DNA of 64,000 bases from Sulfurimonas sp. SAG-AH-194-C21 (GCF_029215985.1 NZ_JAEMVC010000001.1:84966-148965); one strand, 5' to 3'; shown: positions 50,531 through 61,194, counted from the first letter of the stretch. Program-made: numbers and translations. Notes: generated from the sequence alone by a model not told the origin.

Positions 50531-50798
50531 AAAAGTAACAGGATGGCAGTAGTATAATTTCAACACCATTTAAAAGGTTTATATTCAAGGCGAAGGTTAG
50601 TGGACGATACGAGTATCGTTAGCTAAGCTTCAACGAAGAAGATGAATCTTTTAAATGGTGCCCGTAGGGTGTAAAAATAAGCTACAATCTGCTTCGTTAA
50701 AAATTCTTGAAGCTACAAGTAGCTCCTTCAAATTTTCGCCTCACATCTTATAGCTTATTTTTACATTGAATTTATACTACTGCCACCCTACTACTTTA
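50531..50798. repeat. Composite palindromic element (three-way inverted repeat) between map and infA
   Basis: An outer inverted repeat (50531-50563 with 50766-50798, 28 of 33 bases matching, GGCAGTAGTATAA core) abuts two inner perfect inverted repeats without a gap: arm 1 CACCATTTAAAAG (50564-50576) with CTTTTAAATGGTG (50648-50660); arm 2 TGTAAAAATAAGCTA (50670-50684) with TAGCTTATTTTTACA (50751-50765). Arms are joined by CCCGTAGGG. Both arms hold a related core AGGCGAA - hairpin - AACGAAGNAGAT, in opposite orientation. No ORF. Confidence 0.85.
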
Positions 50799-51551
50799 AG
50801 CAAGAGATAGTATTTCAGCTTTACCGTTGATAATTGCAACAGTATGCTCATAGTGTGAACCGCGTAAACCATCGGCACTAACAACATCCCACCCATTTTG
50901 TAAAATAATAGGTTTTGAATCTTTTTGACATATCATAGGTTCCAAACAAAAAACCATTCCATTTTTTATCTTTGGTCCAGCCTTAGCTTTTCCATCTAAA
51001 TAATTAGGAATTTGAGGTTCTTCATGAGGTTTTCGACCTATTCCATGACCACAAAAGTCTCTAAGAGGTATATACCCAGCATCAATAATTGAACTTTGCA
51101 GTATCTCAGATAACTCTTTAAAACGCATACCATCTCTGATGTTCTCGATTGCAGTATAGAGAGTATTTTTAGCACATGCAATAAGTGCAGTGTCTTGAGC
51201 ATCAATTTTACCAACACCAACGCTAATAGCAGCATCACCAAACCAACCATCAAGTTCAGTCCCAATATCATAACCAATTACATCGCCTTCTTGAAGCTTA
51301 TAGTCAGTTGGAATACCGTGAATGATAACTTGGTTGAGTGAAGTACATACAGCATTAGGAAAGCCATAGAGACCTTTAAAAGAGGGCTTAGCACCAAATG
51401 AGAGAATATAATCCTCAGCCATGGCATCAAGTTCTTTTAAAGAGGCACCAACTTTTGTGTTGGCACGCATTAATTCGAGTGCACCACCAACAATTTTGTT
51501 AGCGGCACGAAGTTTTTTTATTTCTTGAGGTTTTTTAAGCGAAATCGCCAT
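50796..51551 (-). CDS. map: Methionine aminopeptidase
   Basis: Type I enzyme of 251 residues that removes the initiator Met. The dinuclear metal-site ligands are present: GYDIGTELDGWFGDAAIS (Asp pair), FCGHGIGRKPHEEPQI (His), MVFCLEPMIC (Glu) and SHYEHTVAI (Glu/His region). Two bases after secY. In minus-strand order it precedes infA, and its stop codon touches the end of the composite palindrome. Confidence 0.97.
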   Translation of the reverse strand: MAISLKKPQEIKKLRAANKIVGGALELMRANTKVGASLKELDAMAEDYILSFGAKPSFKGLYGFPNAVCTSLNQVIIHGIPTDYKLQEGDVIGYDIGTELDGWFGDAAISVGVGKIDAQDTALIACAKNTLYTAIENIRDGMRFKELSEILQSSIIDAGYIPLRDFCGHGIGRKPHEEPQIPNYLDGKAKAGPKIKNGMVFCLEPMICQKDSKPIILQNGWDVVSADGLRGSHYEHTVAIINGKAEILSLA

Positions 51552-51553
51552 TT

Positions 51554-52816
51554 TTAGAGACCGACCGCACTTAAAGTTTCATATTTGCTCATATATACTT
51601 GTGCTTCAATTTTTCTCATTGTGTCAAGGGCTACTTGAACAACGATTAAAACTGCAGTACCACCAAAGAAGAATGGAACACCCATACCTTTAATAATCAT
51701 AAATGGTAAAGTAGCTACAAGTCCTAAATAAAGAGCACCGGTCACAGTAAGTTTACCAGCAGTATCATTTAAAAACTCTTTTGTAGCATTACCAGTACGA
51801 ATACCTGGAATAAATCCACCTTGGCGTTTTAAGTTATCAGCAATATCTTTTGCATTAAAAGTAATCGATGCATAAAAGAATGCAAAGAAAATTACAAATG
51901 TAAAAGTCAAAAAGTTAAAAAAGTAACTATTTGGATTTAGATAATCAGCTATATTTTGCATTATTGGGTTAGTACTAGAAGATAAAACGGTCATAGGAAA
52001 CATCAATATCGCAGATGCAAAAATAACTGGAATAACACCCGCTAAGTTTACTTTGATAGGGATATAATTCATAACACGCTTATCTTGGTTTTGCATCATA
52101 GTCTTTTTAGCATATGTAATCGGAATACGACGCTCACCAAGTTCAACATAAATAATGACTCCAACGGTTCCCAAAATTAAAGCAAGTATTGCGATAACTG
52201 TAATGAAACTCATAGCACCAGAATTAACCATTGTAATTGTTTGACCAATTGCTGATGGAATAGCTGATACGATTCCTGCAAAGATAATAAGAGAGATACC
52301 GTTACCGATACCACTTTGAGTTATCTGCTCACCAATCCACATAAGTAACATAGTTCCTGCAAGCATTGAAACGGCAGAAAGAAGTATAAATGTATTATGA
52401 TCAGCTAGTATAGCGGAGTTACCACTTGGTCCTGTTAGACTCTGAAGTCCAACACTCACACCAATAGCTTGAATTATAGTAATAACAATAGTCGCATAAC
52501 GAATGATTTGCATATACTTAACCATACCATCACGCTCTTTTTTCATTTGACCTAGTGGTGCAAAAGTTGCAGCAAGAAGTTCCATAATAATAGAAGCAGT
52601 AATGTAAGGCATAATACCAAGGGAAATTATAGATAGTCTCTCAACAGCGTTACCACTGAACATGTTAAATAAACCAAGAGCATCTGATTGATGTGAATCG
52701 AAGAAAGAAGCGATTACCGCTGTGTCTACACCTGGAACTGGCACATAAGCCAGCAGGCGGTAGACAAATAAAAACCCTATAGTAATAAATATTTTATTTA
52801 CTAGATTTTTATTCAT
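51554..52816 (-). CDS. secY: Protein translocase subunit SecY
   Basis: Ten-helix channel-forming protein of 420 residues in the inner membrane. Signatures: PVPGVDTAVIASFFDSHQ, the TM2 region with MFSGNAVERLSIISLGIMPYITASI, GERRIPITYAKK and the C-terminal YMSKYETLSAVGL. It partners SecE (17.9 kb) and SecA. It sits in the spc operon between rplO (5-bp gap) and map. Confidence 0.98.
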   Translation of the reverse strand: MNKNLVNKIFITIGFLFVYRLLAYVPVPGVDTAVIASFFDSHQSDALGLFNMFSGNAVERLSIISLGIMPYITASIIMELLAATFAPLGQMKKERDGMVKYMQIIRYATIVITIIQAIGVSVGLQSLTGPSGNSAILADHNTFILLSAVSMLAGTMLLMWIGEQITQSGIGNGISLIIFAGIVSAIPSAIGQTITMVNSGAMSFITVIAILALILGTVGVIIYVELGERRIPITYAKKTMMQNQDKRVMNYIPIKVNLAGVIPVIFASAILMFPMTVLSSSTNPIMQNIADYLNPNSYFFNFLTFTFVIFFAFFYASITFNAKDIADNLKRQGGFIPGIRTGNATKEFLNDTAGKLTVTGALYLGLVATLPFMIIKGMGVPFFFGGTAVLIVVQVALDTMRKIEAQVYMSKYETLSAVGL

Positions 52817-52821
52817 AATGA

Positions 52822-53220
52822 CTAGTTACCAGTTGTAGTAACGTTGTCGTCTTTAATTTTTGAAGCAAGTGCTTTTGCACCAGTTCCAACTAACTTAACT
52901 TTAATAACTGAAGCACCCATCTTGTGAACACCACGAATAGATTCGATAGTGATCTCAGTAAGTTCTGCAACAGCTTTAATTTTAGTTACATTGATAACAT
53001 ATGGCTTAACTAATCTAGAAGTAAATCCTATCTTAGGCATACGTTTTGCAAGTGGCATTTGACCACCCTCAAAGTTACGTTTTCTCTTGTAACCTGAACG
53101 AGATTTTTGACCTTTTTGACCACGAGCCGAAGTCTTACCAGTACCTGAACCTTGTCCACGTCCAACACGTTTACGGTTAGAAGTAGATCCAACAGCTGGT
53201 GTTAAATTTTCAATACCCAT
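52822..53220 (-). CDS. rplO: 50S ribosomal protein L15
   Basis: 132 residues from the ATG at 53220; a TTG three bases earlier is also in frame. Start [41 protein letters not shown] shows the N-terminal extended region that threads into the 50S; the ending includes [17 protein letters not shown]. It follows rpsE directly, with no rpmD (L30) gene between them, unlike E. coli. Confidence 0.96.
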   Translation of the reverse strand: MGIENLTPAVGSTSNRKRVGRGQGSGTGKTSARGQKGQKSRSGYKRKRNFEGGQMPLAKRMPKIGFTSRLVKPYVINVTKIKAVAELTEITIESIRGVHKMGASVIKVKLVGTGAKALASKIKDDNVTTTGN

Positions 53221-53223
53221 CAA

Positions 53224-53664
53224 TTATCCTTTAAGTCTACCAAGTGCTTCGACAGTTGCGCGCACTAGTGTAGCTGGGTTGTTAGAACCGATTGATTTTG
53301 TAAGAATATCTTGAATTCCTGCAAGCTCAAGAACTGGACGAGCAGCTCCACCAGCGATAACACCTGTACCTTCAGATGCTGGCTTAAGTAAAATACGACT
53401 AGCGTTATACTTATGCTCAATATCATGTGCTATTGTTGTACCTTTGATACTTACTGTTGTAATGTTTTTAAACGCATTATCAACAGCTTTACGGATAGCA
53501 TCAGGAACTTCTTTAGCTTTACCAGTACCATAACCGATAGTACCATTTTTGTCACCAACAACGATAAGAGCAGTAAAACGGAAACGTCTACCACCTTTAA
53601 CAACTTTAGTAACACGACCAATATTTACAATTGACTCTTCAAAATCATCTCTGTTAATTTCCAT
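53224..53664 (-). CDS. rpsE: 30S ribosomal protein S5
   Basis: 146 residues. RNA-binding double-stranded-type fold with [22 protein letters not shown] and [18 protein letters not shown]; mutations in this gene class give spectinomycin resistance or ram phenotypes. Two ATGs occur (53667 and 53664); AGGAG lies only 2 nt from the first but 5 nt from the second, so 53664 is preferred. Confidence 0.96.
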   Translation of the reverse strand: MEINRDDFEESIVNIGRVTKVVKGGRRFRFTALIVVGDKNGTIGYGTGKAKEVPDAIRKAVDNAFKNITTVSIKGTTIAHDIEHKYNASRILLKPASEGTGVIAGGAARPVLELAGIQDILTKSIGSNNPATLVRATVEALGRLKG

Positions 53665-53673
53665 CATGTCTCC

Positions 53674-54030
53674 TTAAAACTTAATTTCGTTAGCACGAAG
53701 TGCATCACCAAACGCAGCAATAACGCCGTGATATTGGTAACCATTACGATCAAATACAATCTCAGTGATGTTAGCAGCTTTAAGTGTAGCAGCAAATGCC
53801 TCACCTAATGCAGTAGCACCTTCTTTGTTTGCACTCTTACTGATTGACTTAGAGTTTGCAGCACATAATGTTGTTGCAGTAACATCATCAATAGCTTGTA
53901 CACTTAAGTAACGATTTGACTTAAATACAGAAACACGAGGAAGTGAAGCACAACCAGATATTTTTGCACGAATACGTAACTTACGCTTTAAACGGTTAGC
54001 TACTTTGCTTTTTAATACTTTTGCATTCAT
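53674..54030 (-). CDS. rplR: 50S ribosomal protein L18
   Basis: 5S rRNA-binding protein of 118 residues with the core [36 protein letters not shown] and C-terminal [20 protein letters not shown]. It binds with L5, encoded four genes upstream in this operon, and lies between rplF and rpsE. Confidence 0.97.
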   Translation of the reverse strand: MNAKVLKSKVANRLKRKLRIRAKISGCASLPRVSVFKSNRYLSVQAIDDVTATTLCAANSKSISKSANKEGATALGEAFAATLKAANITEIVFDRNGYQYHGVIAAFGDALRANEIKF

Positions 54031-54046
54031 ATTTTAATACCTTCCC

Positions 54047-54583
54047 TTACTTCTTAGCTGTTTTACCGGCTTTACGCACGATATGCTCTTCCATGTATTT
54101 CACACCCTTGCCTTTATACGGCTCTGGTGGACGGAAACTTCTAATTTTTGCAGCAGCAGAACCTAAAAGTTGTTTATCATGACTCTTAAGAGTGATAACA
54201 TTTTTAACAACTTCAGCTTCTAGACCATCAACTAAATCAAAGTTAATATCATGTGAGTGACCAAGTTGAAGATTAAGAACTCTACCTTTTACAGCAGCTC
54301 TATAACCAACACCATTGATTTCAAGTTGCTTAGAATAACCAGTAGTTAAACCAACAACAATATTTTGAGATAATGCTCTATACGTTCCCCAAAAGGCACG
54401 GTGTGCTTTCTCATCAGACTTAGTAGCAAAAGTTAAAGTGTTTTCAGCAATTGTGAAATCAACATTTCCTTTTGTATCTAAATCCATAGTTAATTTACCT
54501 TTAGCAAAAGTAATAACGTCACCATTTGAGCTAACTTTGATATCAGCTGAAAATTCTACCGGTTTTTTACCAATTCTTGACAT
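54047..54583 (-). CDS. rplF: 50S ribosomal protein L6
   Basis: 178 residues, two similar domains. Start MSRIGKKPVEFSADIKV and C-terminal RIRSFRPPEPYKGKGVKYMEEHIVRKAGKTAKK (PEPYKGKG is the family pattern). Located near the sarcin-ricin loop in the 50S subunit. Ten bases after rpsH. Confidence 0.98.
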   Translation of the reverse strand: MSRIGKKPVEFSADIKVSSNGDVITFAKGKLTMDLDTKGNVDFTIAENTLTFATKSDEKAHRAFWGTYRALSQNIVVGLTTGYSKQLEINGVGYRAAVKGRVLNLQLGHSHDINFDLVDGLEAEVVKNVITLKSHDKQLLGSAAAKIRSFRPPEPYKGKGVKYMEEHIVRKAGKTAKK

Positions 54584-54592
54584 ATTCTACCC

Positions 54593-54991
54593 CTACCATA
54601 CTGTACACATAACTTCACCACCAATGCCAAGCTCGTAAGCTTTGTCATTAGCAAGAACGCCATGTGATGTAGTAACTATAATTGTTCCATAACCATTTTT
54701 GAAACGTTTGATCTCTTCTTTACCTTTGTAGACACGACGTCCAGGCTTAGAAACTCTTTTCATTTCATTGATTACATTCTTACCATCTTCATCATACTTA
54801 AGTACAACTTTAATAGTCTTTTTAACGCCATTTTCAATAACGTTTGCAGACTCAAGGTAACCTTTTTCTACTAAGATATTTGCTAATGCTTCAATAGTTT
54901 TTGAATGTACTAAAGTAGTAACTGGTAATCTTCTCATACCTGCATTACGAACACGTGTTAACGCGTCTGATACTAGATCATTAATTGCCAT
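54593..54991 (-). CDS. rpsH: 30S ribosomal protein S8
   Basis: 132 residues; central-domain 16S rRNA binder. [21 protein letters not shown] at the start and [28 protein letters not shown] at the end. In E. coli S8 is the spc operon repressor; its mRNA target there is the L5 start region, which is also just upstream here (rplE at 55241-55786). Confidence 0.97.
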   Translation of the reverse strand: MAINDLVSDALTRVRNAGMRRLPVTTLVHSKTIEALANILVEKGYLESANVIENGVKKTIKVVLKYDEDGKNVINEMKRVSKPGRRVYKGKEEIKRFKNGYGTIIVTTSHGVLANDKAYELGIGGEVMCTVW

Positions 54992-55055
54992 TATTTTTCC
55001 TTAATGTGGATGCTCAATAAAGAGCATCTGCTATTATTAGAAGTTTCCTCTTGGA

Positions 55056-55241
55056 TTACCAAGAAGACTTTCTAACACCTGGGATTAATCCCTCGTTTGC
55101 CATTTTTCTAAAACAGATACGGCAGATACCGAAATCACGAAGTACTGAGTGTGGACGACCACAGATTTGACATCTTGTGTATCCACGTACTTTGAATTTA
55201 GGTTCTCTTGCCGCTTTTGCGATCATAGACTTCTTAGCCAT
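55056..55241 (-). CDS. rpsN: 30S ribosomal protein S14 (zinc type)
   Basis: 61 residues, the short zinc-binding form with [21 protein letters not shown] (four Cys, CX2C-X12-CX2C). The start codon shares its last base with the rplE stop. The 64-bp gap to rpsH is free of ORFs. Confidence 0.97.
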   Translation of the reverse strand: MAKKSMIAKAAREPKFKVRGYTRCQICGRPHSVLRDFGICRICFRKMANEGLIPGVRKSSW

Positions 55242-55786
55242 TAGTTGCTCCCTTTAGTAAAAGGCATACCCATTTTCTCTAAAAGAGCAAAGCCTTCCTT
55301 ATCTGAATCAGCAGTAGTTACCATAGTAATATTCATACCATGGATTTGCATGATTGAATCATAAGATACTTCTGGGAAAATTAGTTGCTCTTGAAGACCG
55401 AAGTTATAATTACCACGACCATCAAAACCATTTCTTGGAACACCACGGAAATCTTTTACACGTGGAAGTGCAATAGATACAAGGCGATCAAGAAAATCAT
55501 ACATATTTTCACCACGAAGAGTTACACGTACACCAACAGGCATACCTTCACGAACTTTAAAACCTGCAATAGATTTGTTCGTGATTACTGTAGTTGCTTT
55601 TTGACCAGCAATTGTAGTAATTGTATCTTCAATGTTTTTAATAAGCTTATTATCTTTCATTGCAAAACCAGTACCAACAGAGATGATAATCTTCTCTACT
55701 TTTGGTATTTGCATAGGATTTTTGATTCCTAATTCAGCTTGTAATTCAGATTTTAAACCTAAATATTTTTCTTTTAAGCGTGCCAT
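55241..55786 (-). CDS. rplE: 50S ribosomal protein L5
   Basis: 181 residues; 5S rRNA and P-site tRNA contact protein. Blocks: [21 protein letters not shown] [36 protein letters not shown] and the C-terminal [27 protein letters not shown]. It shares its final base with the rpsN start. Adjacent upstream gene is rplX. Confidence 0.98.
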   Translation of the reverse strand: MARLKEKYLGLKSELQAELGIKNPMQIPKVEKIIISVGTGFAMKDNKLIKNIEDTITTIAGQKATTVITNKSIAGFKVREGMPVGVRVTLRGENMYDFLDRLVSIALPRVKDFRGVPRNGFDGRGNYNFGLQEQLIFPEVSYDSIMQIHGMNITMVTTADSDKEGFALLEKMGMPFTKGSN

Positions 55787-55790
55787 CTAA

Positions 55791-56021
55791 TTATGCCTCC
55801 ACTTTACGTACATTTGAAATATCTATAGGCATCTCTTTATTGATATGACCACCTTTAGCATTCTCTTCAGTTGGTTTAACAGCTTTCTTAGCTATTTTAC
55901 AACCCTCAACGATAACTTTGTTCTTCTTCACTAGTACTTCAACTACTACTGCTTTAGTTCCACGGTCATCTCCAGCGATAATTTCTACAGTATCACCTTT
56001 TTTGAAATTTAACTTTGCCAT
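55791..56021 (-). CDS. rplX: 50S ribosomal protein L24
   Basis: 76 residues with a KOW-type RNA-binding turn, NFKKGDTVEIIAGDDRGTKAVVVEV, and NKVIVEGCKIAKKAVKP. It ends GHINKEMPIDISNVRKVEA. It begins one base after the rplN stop codon. Confidence 0.97.
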   Translation of the reverse strand: MAKLNFKKGDTVEIIAGDDRGTKAVVVEVLVKKNKVIVEGCKIAKKAVKPTEENAKGGHINKEMPIDISNVRKVEA

Positions 56022-56390
56022 CTATACAACCTCCGGCGCAAGAGAAACTATTTTCATAAAACCAGCGTAACGTACTTCACGACCAACAGGTCCAAAAATA
56101 CGAGTACCAATTGGCTCTCTCTTGTCATCAAGGATTACAGCTGCATTATCATCAAAACGAATTAATGAACCATTTTCGCGTTGAACTTCTTTGTGAGTTC
56201 TAACGATAACAGCTTTAACAACCTTCCCTTTTTTAACTTTAGCAGTTGGAGTCGCTTTTTTAACAGAAGCAACGATAACGTCACCTACTGTTGCATAACG
56301 ACGCTTAGAACCACCAAGCACTTTAATACACATAATCTCTTTTGCACCTGTATTATCAGCTACAACTAAACGAGTAAAACCTTGGATCAT
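56022..56390 (-). CDS. rplN: 50S ribosomal protein L14
   Basis: 122 residues; beta-barrel protein at the subunit interface. Start [28 protein letters not shown] and C-terminal [23 protein letters not shown]. Its start codon shares one base with the rpsQ stop. Confidence 0.98.
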   Translation of the reverse strand: MIQGFTRLVVADNTGAKEIMCIKVLGGSKRRYATVGDVIVASVKKATPTAKVKKGKVVKAVIVRTHKEVQRENGSLIRFDDNAAVILDDKREPIGTRIFGPVGREVRYAGFMKIVSLAPEVV

Positions 56391-56638
56391 TACTTAGCTC
56401 CTGTTACTACTGTTTTAAGTCTAAAAGATTTAGTCTTAGAAAGTGGGCGACATTCGATTGCAATAATCTCGTCTCCAACTTTAACTTCGTTGCGCTCATC
56501 ATGTACTAAGTACTTTTTGAAACGCTTAACAACTTTGTGGTAACGAGGGTGCATTACACGACGTTCTACAACCATAGATACAGTCTTATCACCAGCGATA
56601 GTTACTACTTTACCTTGAATTTCACGTTTATGTGTCAT
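56390..56638 (-). CDS. rpsQ: 30S ribosomal protein S17
   Basis: 82 residues, OB-fold. [22 protein letters not shown] and [20 protein letters not shown] match the family. Eight bases after rpmC. Confidence 0.97.
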   Translation of the reverse strand: MTHKREIQGKVVTIAGDKTVSMVVERRVMHPRYHKVVKRFKKYLVHDERNEVKVGDEIIAIECRPLSKTKSFRLKTVVTGAK

Positions 56639-56646
56639 TTGGGCTC

Positions 56647-56835
56647 CTAGTTTGCTACTGCTGTAATAGCAGTATTTATCTTAGCAATATCTTTTTTAGC
56701 GATAGTAAGTTCGCTAGTATTTTGAAGTTGCATCATTTTTTGTTTAATCTTAAGAGTAAACAGTTCAGTTTTTCTTTCTTTGAGCATTGCATTAAGCTCT
56801 GCTACTGTTTTATCTGCTAAATCAGAATATTTCAT
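56647..56835 (-). CDS. rpmC: 50S ribosomal protein L29
   Basis: 62 residues, helical hairpin at the tunnel exit. [39 protein letters not shown] is typical. Overlaps the end of rplP by 14 nt, indicating translational coupling. Confidence 0.95.
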   Translation of the reverse strand: MKYSDLADKTVAELNAMLKERKTELFTLKIKQKMMQLQNTSELTIAKKDIAKINTAITAVAN

Positions 56836-57241
56836 TGCTCATCTCCGCAGTGATTATTTTACATTTGAATGGAAGCTTGTGCATAGCAAGAGTTAATGCT
56901 TCACGAGCGATATCTTCTGGAATACCAGCTATTTCAAAAATTATACGACCTGGTTTAATATTTTGAACCCACTGATCAACTGCTCCCTTACCTTTACCCA
57001 TACGAGTTTCAAGCGGCTTAGCTGTTAATGGCTTAGCAGGGAAAACACGAATCCACATCTTACCTTGACGTTTAAGGTGACGAGTTGCAGAAATACGTGC
57101 TGCTTCAATTTGACGAGAGTTAATACGACCAGCTTCAACAGCCTTAAATGCGATATCACCAAACGCTAAGTTGTAACCTGAACGAGCATAACCACGGTTA
57201 CGTCCCTTCATTACTTTACGATATTTTGTTCTTTTTGGCAT
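56822..57241 (-). CDS. rplP: 50S ribosomal protein L16
   Basis: 139 residues from [19 protein letters not shown]; an ATG two codons upstream is in frame but the universal family start is MP. Conserved [21 protein letters not shown] stretch ([23 protein letters not shown]). Located near the A site and 5S rRNA. Confidence 0.97.
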   Translation of the reverse strand: MPKRTKYRKVMKGRNRGYARSGYNLAFGDIAFKAVEAGRINSRQIEAARISATRHLKRQGKMWIRVFPAKPLTAKPLETRMGKGKGAVDQWVQNIKPGRIIFEIAGIPEDIAREALTLAMHKLPFKCKIITAEMSNEIF

Positions 57242-57249
57242 TAACATAA

Positions 57250-57954
57250 CTATTCAGCCTTTTCACGTGGAGCACGTTTTGGACGACGCTCTTTTTTCTC
57301 TTCCGCTACTTCAACAGGAACGCCTTTAGTAAGAACTTCCCCTTTGAAAATCCATACTTTAATACCGATAATTCCGTATGTTGTATGTGCTTCAGCGAAA
57401 CCATAATCAATCTTAGCACGAAGAGTATGAAGAGGCACACGACCTTCTAAATACCATTCAGTACGAGCCATTTCAGCTCCACCAAGACGACCAGCAACAG
57501 CAATTTTGATACCTTTAGCACCAGAACGTTGTGCACCTTGCATAACTTTTTTCATAGCTCTACGGAATGCAACACGACGCTCTAACTGAGTACCAACATT
57601 TTCTGCAACAAGTTGAGCTGAAGTCTGAGCTTTCTTCTCTTCTTTGATGTTAACAGAAATTGTTTTACCAATAAGCTTTTGAAGATTAGTCTTAAGCTTC
57701 TCAATATCAGCACCTTTCTTCCCGATAATAATACCAGGACGAGCAGCAACGATAGTTACACGAAGTCTTTTAACTGTTCTTTCGATGATGATGTTAGCAA
57801 CACCAGCATAATAAAGCTCTTTCTTTAAAAATGTTCTTATCTTGTGATCTTCACCTAAACATGCAGGAGCAGTTTTAAAGTTAGGGAACCAACGGCTCTC
57901 CCAGTTACGGTTGATACCAAGACGTAAACCAATAGGATTAACTTTGTGACCCAT
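57250..57954 (-). CDS. rpsC: 30S ribosomal protein S3
   Basis: 234 residues; mRNA-entry-site protein with KH domain ([27 protein letters not shown]). It starts [20 protein letters not shown]. The C-terminal tail is rich in Lys/Arg/Glu ([16 protein letters not shown]). One base after rplV. Confidence 0.98.
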   Translation of the reverse strand: MGHKVNPIGLRLGINRNWESRWFPNFKTAPACLGEDHKIRTFLKKELYYAGVANIIIERTVKRLRVTIVAARPGIIIGKKGADIEKLKTNLQKLIGKTISVNIKEEKKAQTSAQLVAENVGTQLERRVAFRRAMKKVMQGAQRSGAKGIKIAVAGRLGGAEMARTEWYLEGRVPLHTLRAKIDYGFAEAHTTYGIIGIKVWIFKGEVLTKGVPVEVAEEKKERRPKRAPREKAE

Positions 57955-57955
57955 A

Positions 57956-58273
57956 TTATTTACCCTCCACTATTACTAAGATATGTGCTGTTGGTTTTCT
58001 AATTCCTGAAGCCATACCACGAGCACGTGGACGGAAACGTTTAAGAACTGGACCATTGTCAACACGACAAGATTTAACAATACACTCTTGGGCTTCCATA
58101 CCACTATTTGCAACTGCAGATGCAATAACCTTAGAGATAATTTTTGCCGCTTTGTTTGGTGTAAACTCTAAAGCAGCCATAGCTTCTTCAGCGTTCATAC
58201 CTTGAACTTCTCTCGCAATTAAACGAGATTTGATAGGTGAAACACGAATAAATTTTAATAATGCTCTAGCCAC
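57956..58273 (-). CDS. rplV: 50S ribosomal protein L22
   Basis: 105 residues; tunnel-lining protein. [26 protein letters not shown] at the start and [25 protein letters not shown], the loop that reaches the nascent-peptide tunnel and is involved in macrolide resistance. Three bases after rpsS. Confidence 0.97.
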   Translation of the reverse strand: MARALLKFIRVSPIKSRLIAREVQGMNAEEAMAALEFTPNKAAKIISKVIASAVANSGMEAQECIVKSCRVDNGPVLKRFRPRARGMASGIRKPTAHILVIVEGK

Positions 58274-58276
58274 GAC

Positions 58277-58552
58277 CTATCCTTTCTTCTGAACAGAGCC
58301 CTTATGGCCCTTAAATGTACGAGTTGGAGAAAATTCACCAAGCTTGTAACCGATATGGTTCTCTGAAACATGAACAGGAACAAATTGACGCCCATTATGA
58401 ACGTTAATTGTAAAACCAACCATGTCGGGAGTTACCATTGATCTTCTTGACCAAGTTTTGATAGGTTTTTTATTACCTTCAGCTCTTGCCTTTTCGATCT
58501 TCTTACTTAAATGGTCATCTACGAATGGACCTTTTTTTAATGAACGAGCCAT
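58277..58552 (-). CDS. rpsS: 30S ribosomal protein S19
   Basis: 91 residues. [22 protein letters not shown] and [34 protein letters not shown] are unmistakable. It partners S13 in the 30S head. Two bases after rplB. Confidence 0.98.
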   Translation of the reverse strand: MARSLKKGPFVDDHLSKKIEKARAEGNKKPIKTWSRRSMVTPDMVGFTINVHNGRQFVPVHVSENHIGYKLGEFSPTRTFKGHKGSVQKKG

Positions 58553-58554
58553 AA

Positions 58555-59400
58555 TTAACCTACCCTTTTAGCATTTGGTTTACGACGAGTAATAATTAAC
58601 TTATCACTTGCTTTCTTACGACGAGTTTTAGCACCCTTCGTTGGTTTACCCCATGGAGTAACTGGGTGACGACCTGAGTTAGTCTTACCTTCACCACCAC
58701 CGTGTGGGTGATCTATCGGGTTCATAGCAGAACCACGAGTCTGAGGACGAATACCAAGGTGACGTTGACGACCAGCTTTAGCGATAACAATGTTACCAAA
58801 CTCTTCGTTTCCAACGCTACCAACAGTAGCTAAACACTCACCTAATACTAAACGCATTTCAGTTGAAGGCATACGTAATGAAACATACTTACCATCACGA
58901 CCCATAATCTGAGCAGAAGTTCCAGCAGCACGACACATTTGTCCGCCCTTACCAGTCTTAAGTTCAATATTATGAATTAAAGTACCCACTGGGATATTTT
59001 TAAGTTTCATAGTGTTTCCAGGTTTAACATCTAAACCTTCAGAAGCTGAATTGATTACATCACCTACAAATAAATCTTTTGGTTGAAGAATATAACGCTT
59101 CTCACCATCAGCATATGTAATTAACGCAATACGACAGTTTCTATATGGATCATACTCAATCGCACTTACTGTACCAGGAATATCGAACTTGTTTCTTTTG
59201 AAATCAATAATACGATACTGCTTCTTAGCACCAGCTTGACGGTGACGAGAAGTGATACGACCATTATTGTTACGACCAGCATGTTGTGGAAGTTTTACAA
59301 GTAATGCACGTACACTTGGTTTTGCAGTGATATCTGAGCTATCAACATTTGTATAAAAACGACGAGACGGAGTTATCGGTCTATAAGTTTTAATTGCCAT
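58555..59400 (-). CDS. rplB: 50S ribosomal protein L2
   Basis: 281 residues; needed for subunit association and peptidyl-transferase activity. Blocks: [38 protein letters not shown], and the catalytic-region [24 protein letters not shown]. One base after rplW. Confidence 0.98.
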   Translation of the reverse strand: MAIKTYRPITPSRRFYTNVDSSDITAKPSVRALLVKLPQHAGRNNNGRITSRHRQAGAKKQYRIIDFKRNKFDIPGTVSAIEYDPYRNCRIALITYADGEKRYILQPKDLFVGDVINSASEGLDVKPGNTMKLKNIPVGTLIHNIELKTGKGGQMCRAAGTSAQIMGRDGKYVSLRMPSTEMRLVLGECLATVGSVGNEEFGNIVIAKAGRQRHLGIRPQTRGSAMNPIDHPHGGGEGKTNSGRHPVTPWGKPTKGAKTRRKKASDKLIITRRKPNAKRVG

Positions 59401-59401
59401 G

Positions 59402-59683
59402 TTATACCGCCAAACTTTCTATTTGTGCACCCTCAGGTAAAGTAACATAAAATTTCTTGAAGTTATTTTGTTTACCTTGTACACCACGGAAACGTTTAGT
59501 TTTTCCGCTTTGATTTAAAGAGTTAATCTTGTTTGGAACAATTCCAAAATACTCTCTAAAAATTTCCTTAAGACCAGTCTTAGTAACACGAGGTGAAGTT
59601 TGAACAACTATAACACCATCTTCTTGCATACCAAGAGTCTTCTCTGTATATATAATAGATTTAATATCTGTAATATCAGCCAT
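59402..59683 (-). CDS. rplW: 50S ribosomal protein L23
   Basis: 93 residues; exit-site protein that docks SRP and trigger factor. [27 protein letters not shown] and the Lys-rich loop [21 protein letters not shown]. It shares one base with rplD. Confidence 0.97.
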   Translation of the reverse strand: MADITDIKSIIYTEKTLGMQEDGVIVVQTSPRVTKTGLKEIFREYFGIVPNKINSLNQSGKTKRFRGVQGKQNNFKKFYVTLPEGAQIESLAV

Positions 59684-60297
59684 TACTTAGCCTCACTTGT
59701 TAAGCTTTCAAAAACTGCTTTTTCGATCACTAGTGAACGATAGTTAGCAGCTAAATATGCGTTTAACTCATTAGATTCGATAACGTAAGTTTGAGATAAG
59801 TTCTCAAAAGCTAAAAACGTTGGTTCGTCTAATAAAGATTTCACGATTAGAACATCTCTTTGACCTAATGCTTTAAATATTGCAGCTGCATCTTTAGTTT
59901 TACCAGACGCTACTTCAAAGTTATCAACAACAAAAAGAGTACCATTTTGTGCATGCTCATTTAAAGCAAAGTTTAAAGCTAATTTCTTTTGCTTCTTATT
60001 TACTTTAAGCTTGTAGCTGTGGTTGTTCATAGAACCGAACGCTTTACCACCACCTACGAAGATAGGAGAACGACGTGAACCAGCACGAGCGCGACCGCCA
60101 CCTTTTTGAGCCCATGGCTTTTTACCACCACCACTAACTTCACTTCTACCTTTTGTAGTAGCAGTGTTAGCACGTTGTGCAGCTTGAGCTGACTTAACAT
60201 AAAGCCAAAGGTTATGAGGATTAATACCAGAGAAAGACTCAGGTAATGCTAACTCAGCACCTTTTTCCATTTTTTCATTTAAGATAATTGCGCTCAT
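59683..60297 (-). CDS. rplD: 50S ribosomal protein L4
   Basis: 204 residues; its extended loop ([32 protein letters not shown]) lines the exit tunnel. In E. coli L4 regulates the S10 operon by attenuation; whether the same happens here is not visible, although the rpsJ leader contains a GTCAGG..CCTGAC hairpin. It overlaps rplC by one base. Confidence 0.97.
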   Translation of the reverse strand: MSAIILNEKMEKGAELALPESFSGINPHNLWLYVKSAQAAQRANTATTKGRSEVSGGGKKPWAQKGGGRARAGSRRSPIFVGGGKAFGSMNNHSYKLKVNKKQKKLALNFALNEHAQNGTLFVVDNFEVASGKTKDAAAIFKALGQRDVLIVKSLLDEPTFLAFENLSQTYVIESNELNAYLAANYRSLVIEKAVFESLTSEAK

Positions 60298-60872
60298 TAT
60301 TTAGCTACCTTTATACGACCTAGAGCACCGTTAGCACCAGATACAGAACCTAAAACCGCAATGATTTTATTTTCAGCATCGTAAGAAACGATCTCATTTT
60401 TAACACTGTTTTGGCAGTTTCCGTAATGTCCTGGCATTTTCTTACCTTTCATTACACGACCTGGCCACTCAGCATTACCAATTGAACCTGTTCTACGACC
60501 CATTCTATGACCGTGAGAAGCAGGACCACCACCGAAGTTCCAACGTTTCATTGCACCAGCAAAACCACGACCTTTAGTGTTGAATGTAGATCTAATCACA
60601 CTAGCTTGCGCTAATGGAGTAATATCTAAATCACCAGCTTCAGTATTTGCTACTTCAAGAGTTGCAAAACGGTTAAACTCAGCAGAAAGTGAATACTTTT
60701 TCTGTTGACCTTCAATTGCTTTATTCATTTTTTTACCACTGTTATAAGCAACAACAGCAGTGCCTTCGACAACTTCACATACCTTAGCGTCAAGAACTCT
60801 TAAAAGAGTAACTGGTTGCGCAGGAACAGAAATAGTACGACTCATTCCGATTTTTTCAACAATATATTCCAC
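60297..60872 (-). CDS. rplC: 50S ribosomal protein L3
   Basis: 191 residues; near the peptidyl-transferase centre. [19 protein letters not shown] at the start; [35 protein letters not shown] is the conserved core. It follows rpsJ by 10 bp. Confidence 0.97.
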   Translation of the reverse strand: MEYIVEKIGMSRTISVPAQPVTLLRVLDAKVCEVVEGTAVVAYNSGKKMNKAIEGQQKKYSLSAEFNRFATLEVANTEAGDLDITPLAQASVIRSTFNTKGRGFAGAMKRWNFGGGPASHGHRMGRRTGSIGNAEWPGRVMKGKKMPGHYGNCQNSVKNEIVSYDAENKIIAVLGSVSGANGALGRIKVAK

Positions 60873-60882
60873 TACGAACTCC

Positions 60883-61194
60883 TTACTTATCCATAGAACG
60901 TACTTCTACGTCTACTTCCGGTGCAAGATCAAGCTTCATTAATGAATCAACAGTTTCTGGCGTTGCAGAAACAATATCAATCATTCTAGCGTGCATACGT
61001 ATCTCAAATTGCTCACGAGCTTTCTTGTTAACGTGAACTGATTTAAGTACTGTATACTTACGAATCTTTGTTGGTAAAGGGATCGGACCACGAATTGCAG
61101 CACCTGTACGCTTTACAGCCTCAACGATTGAAGCTACAGATCTATCGAGTACACGATGATCGTAAGCTTTCAATTTTAAACGAATTTTTTCCAT
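60883..61194 (-). CDS. rpsJ: 30S ribosomal protein S10 (NusE)
   Basis: 103 residues; ribosomal head protein that also binds NusB in antitermination. [27 protein letters not shown] and [29 protein letters not shown]. First gene of the S10 operon, behind a strong promoter with flanking direct repeats. Shine-Dalgarno GAAGGAAA. Confidence 0.98.
   Translation of the reverse strand: MEKIRLKLKAYDHRVLDRSVASIVEAVKRTGAAIRGPIPLPTKIRKYTVLKSVHVNKKAREQFEIRMHARMIDIVSATPETVDSLMKLDLAPEVDVEVRSMDK

Noticed and set aside
50521..50795. CRISPR or Rho-independent terminator in the map-infA gap
   Set aside because: No regularly spaced direct repeats exist and the stems are not followed by U tracts; the architecture is a three-way inverted repeat instead.
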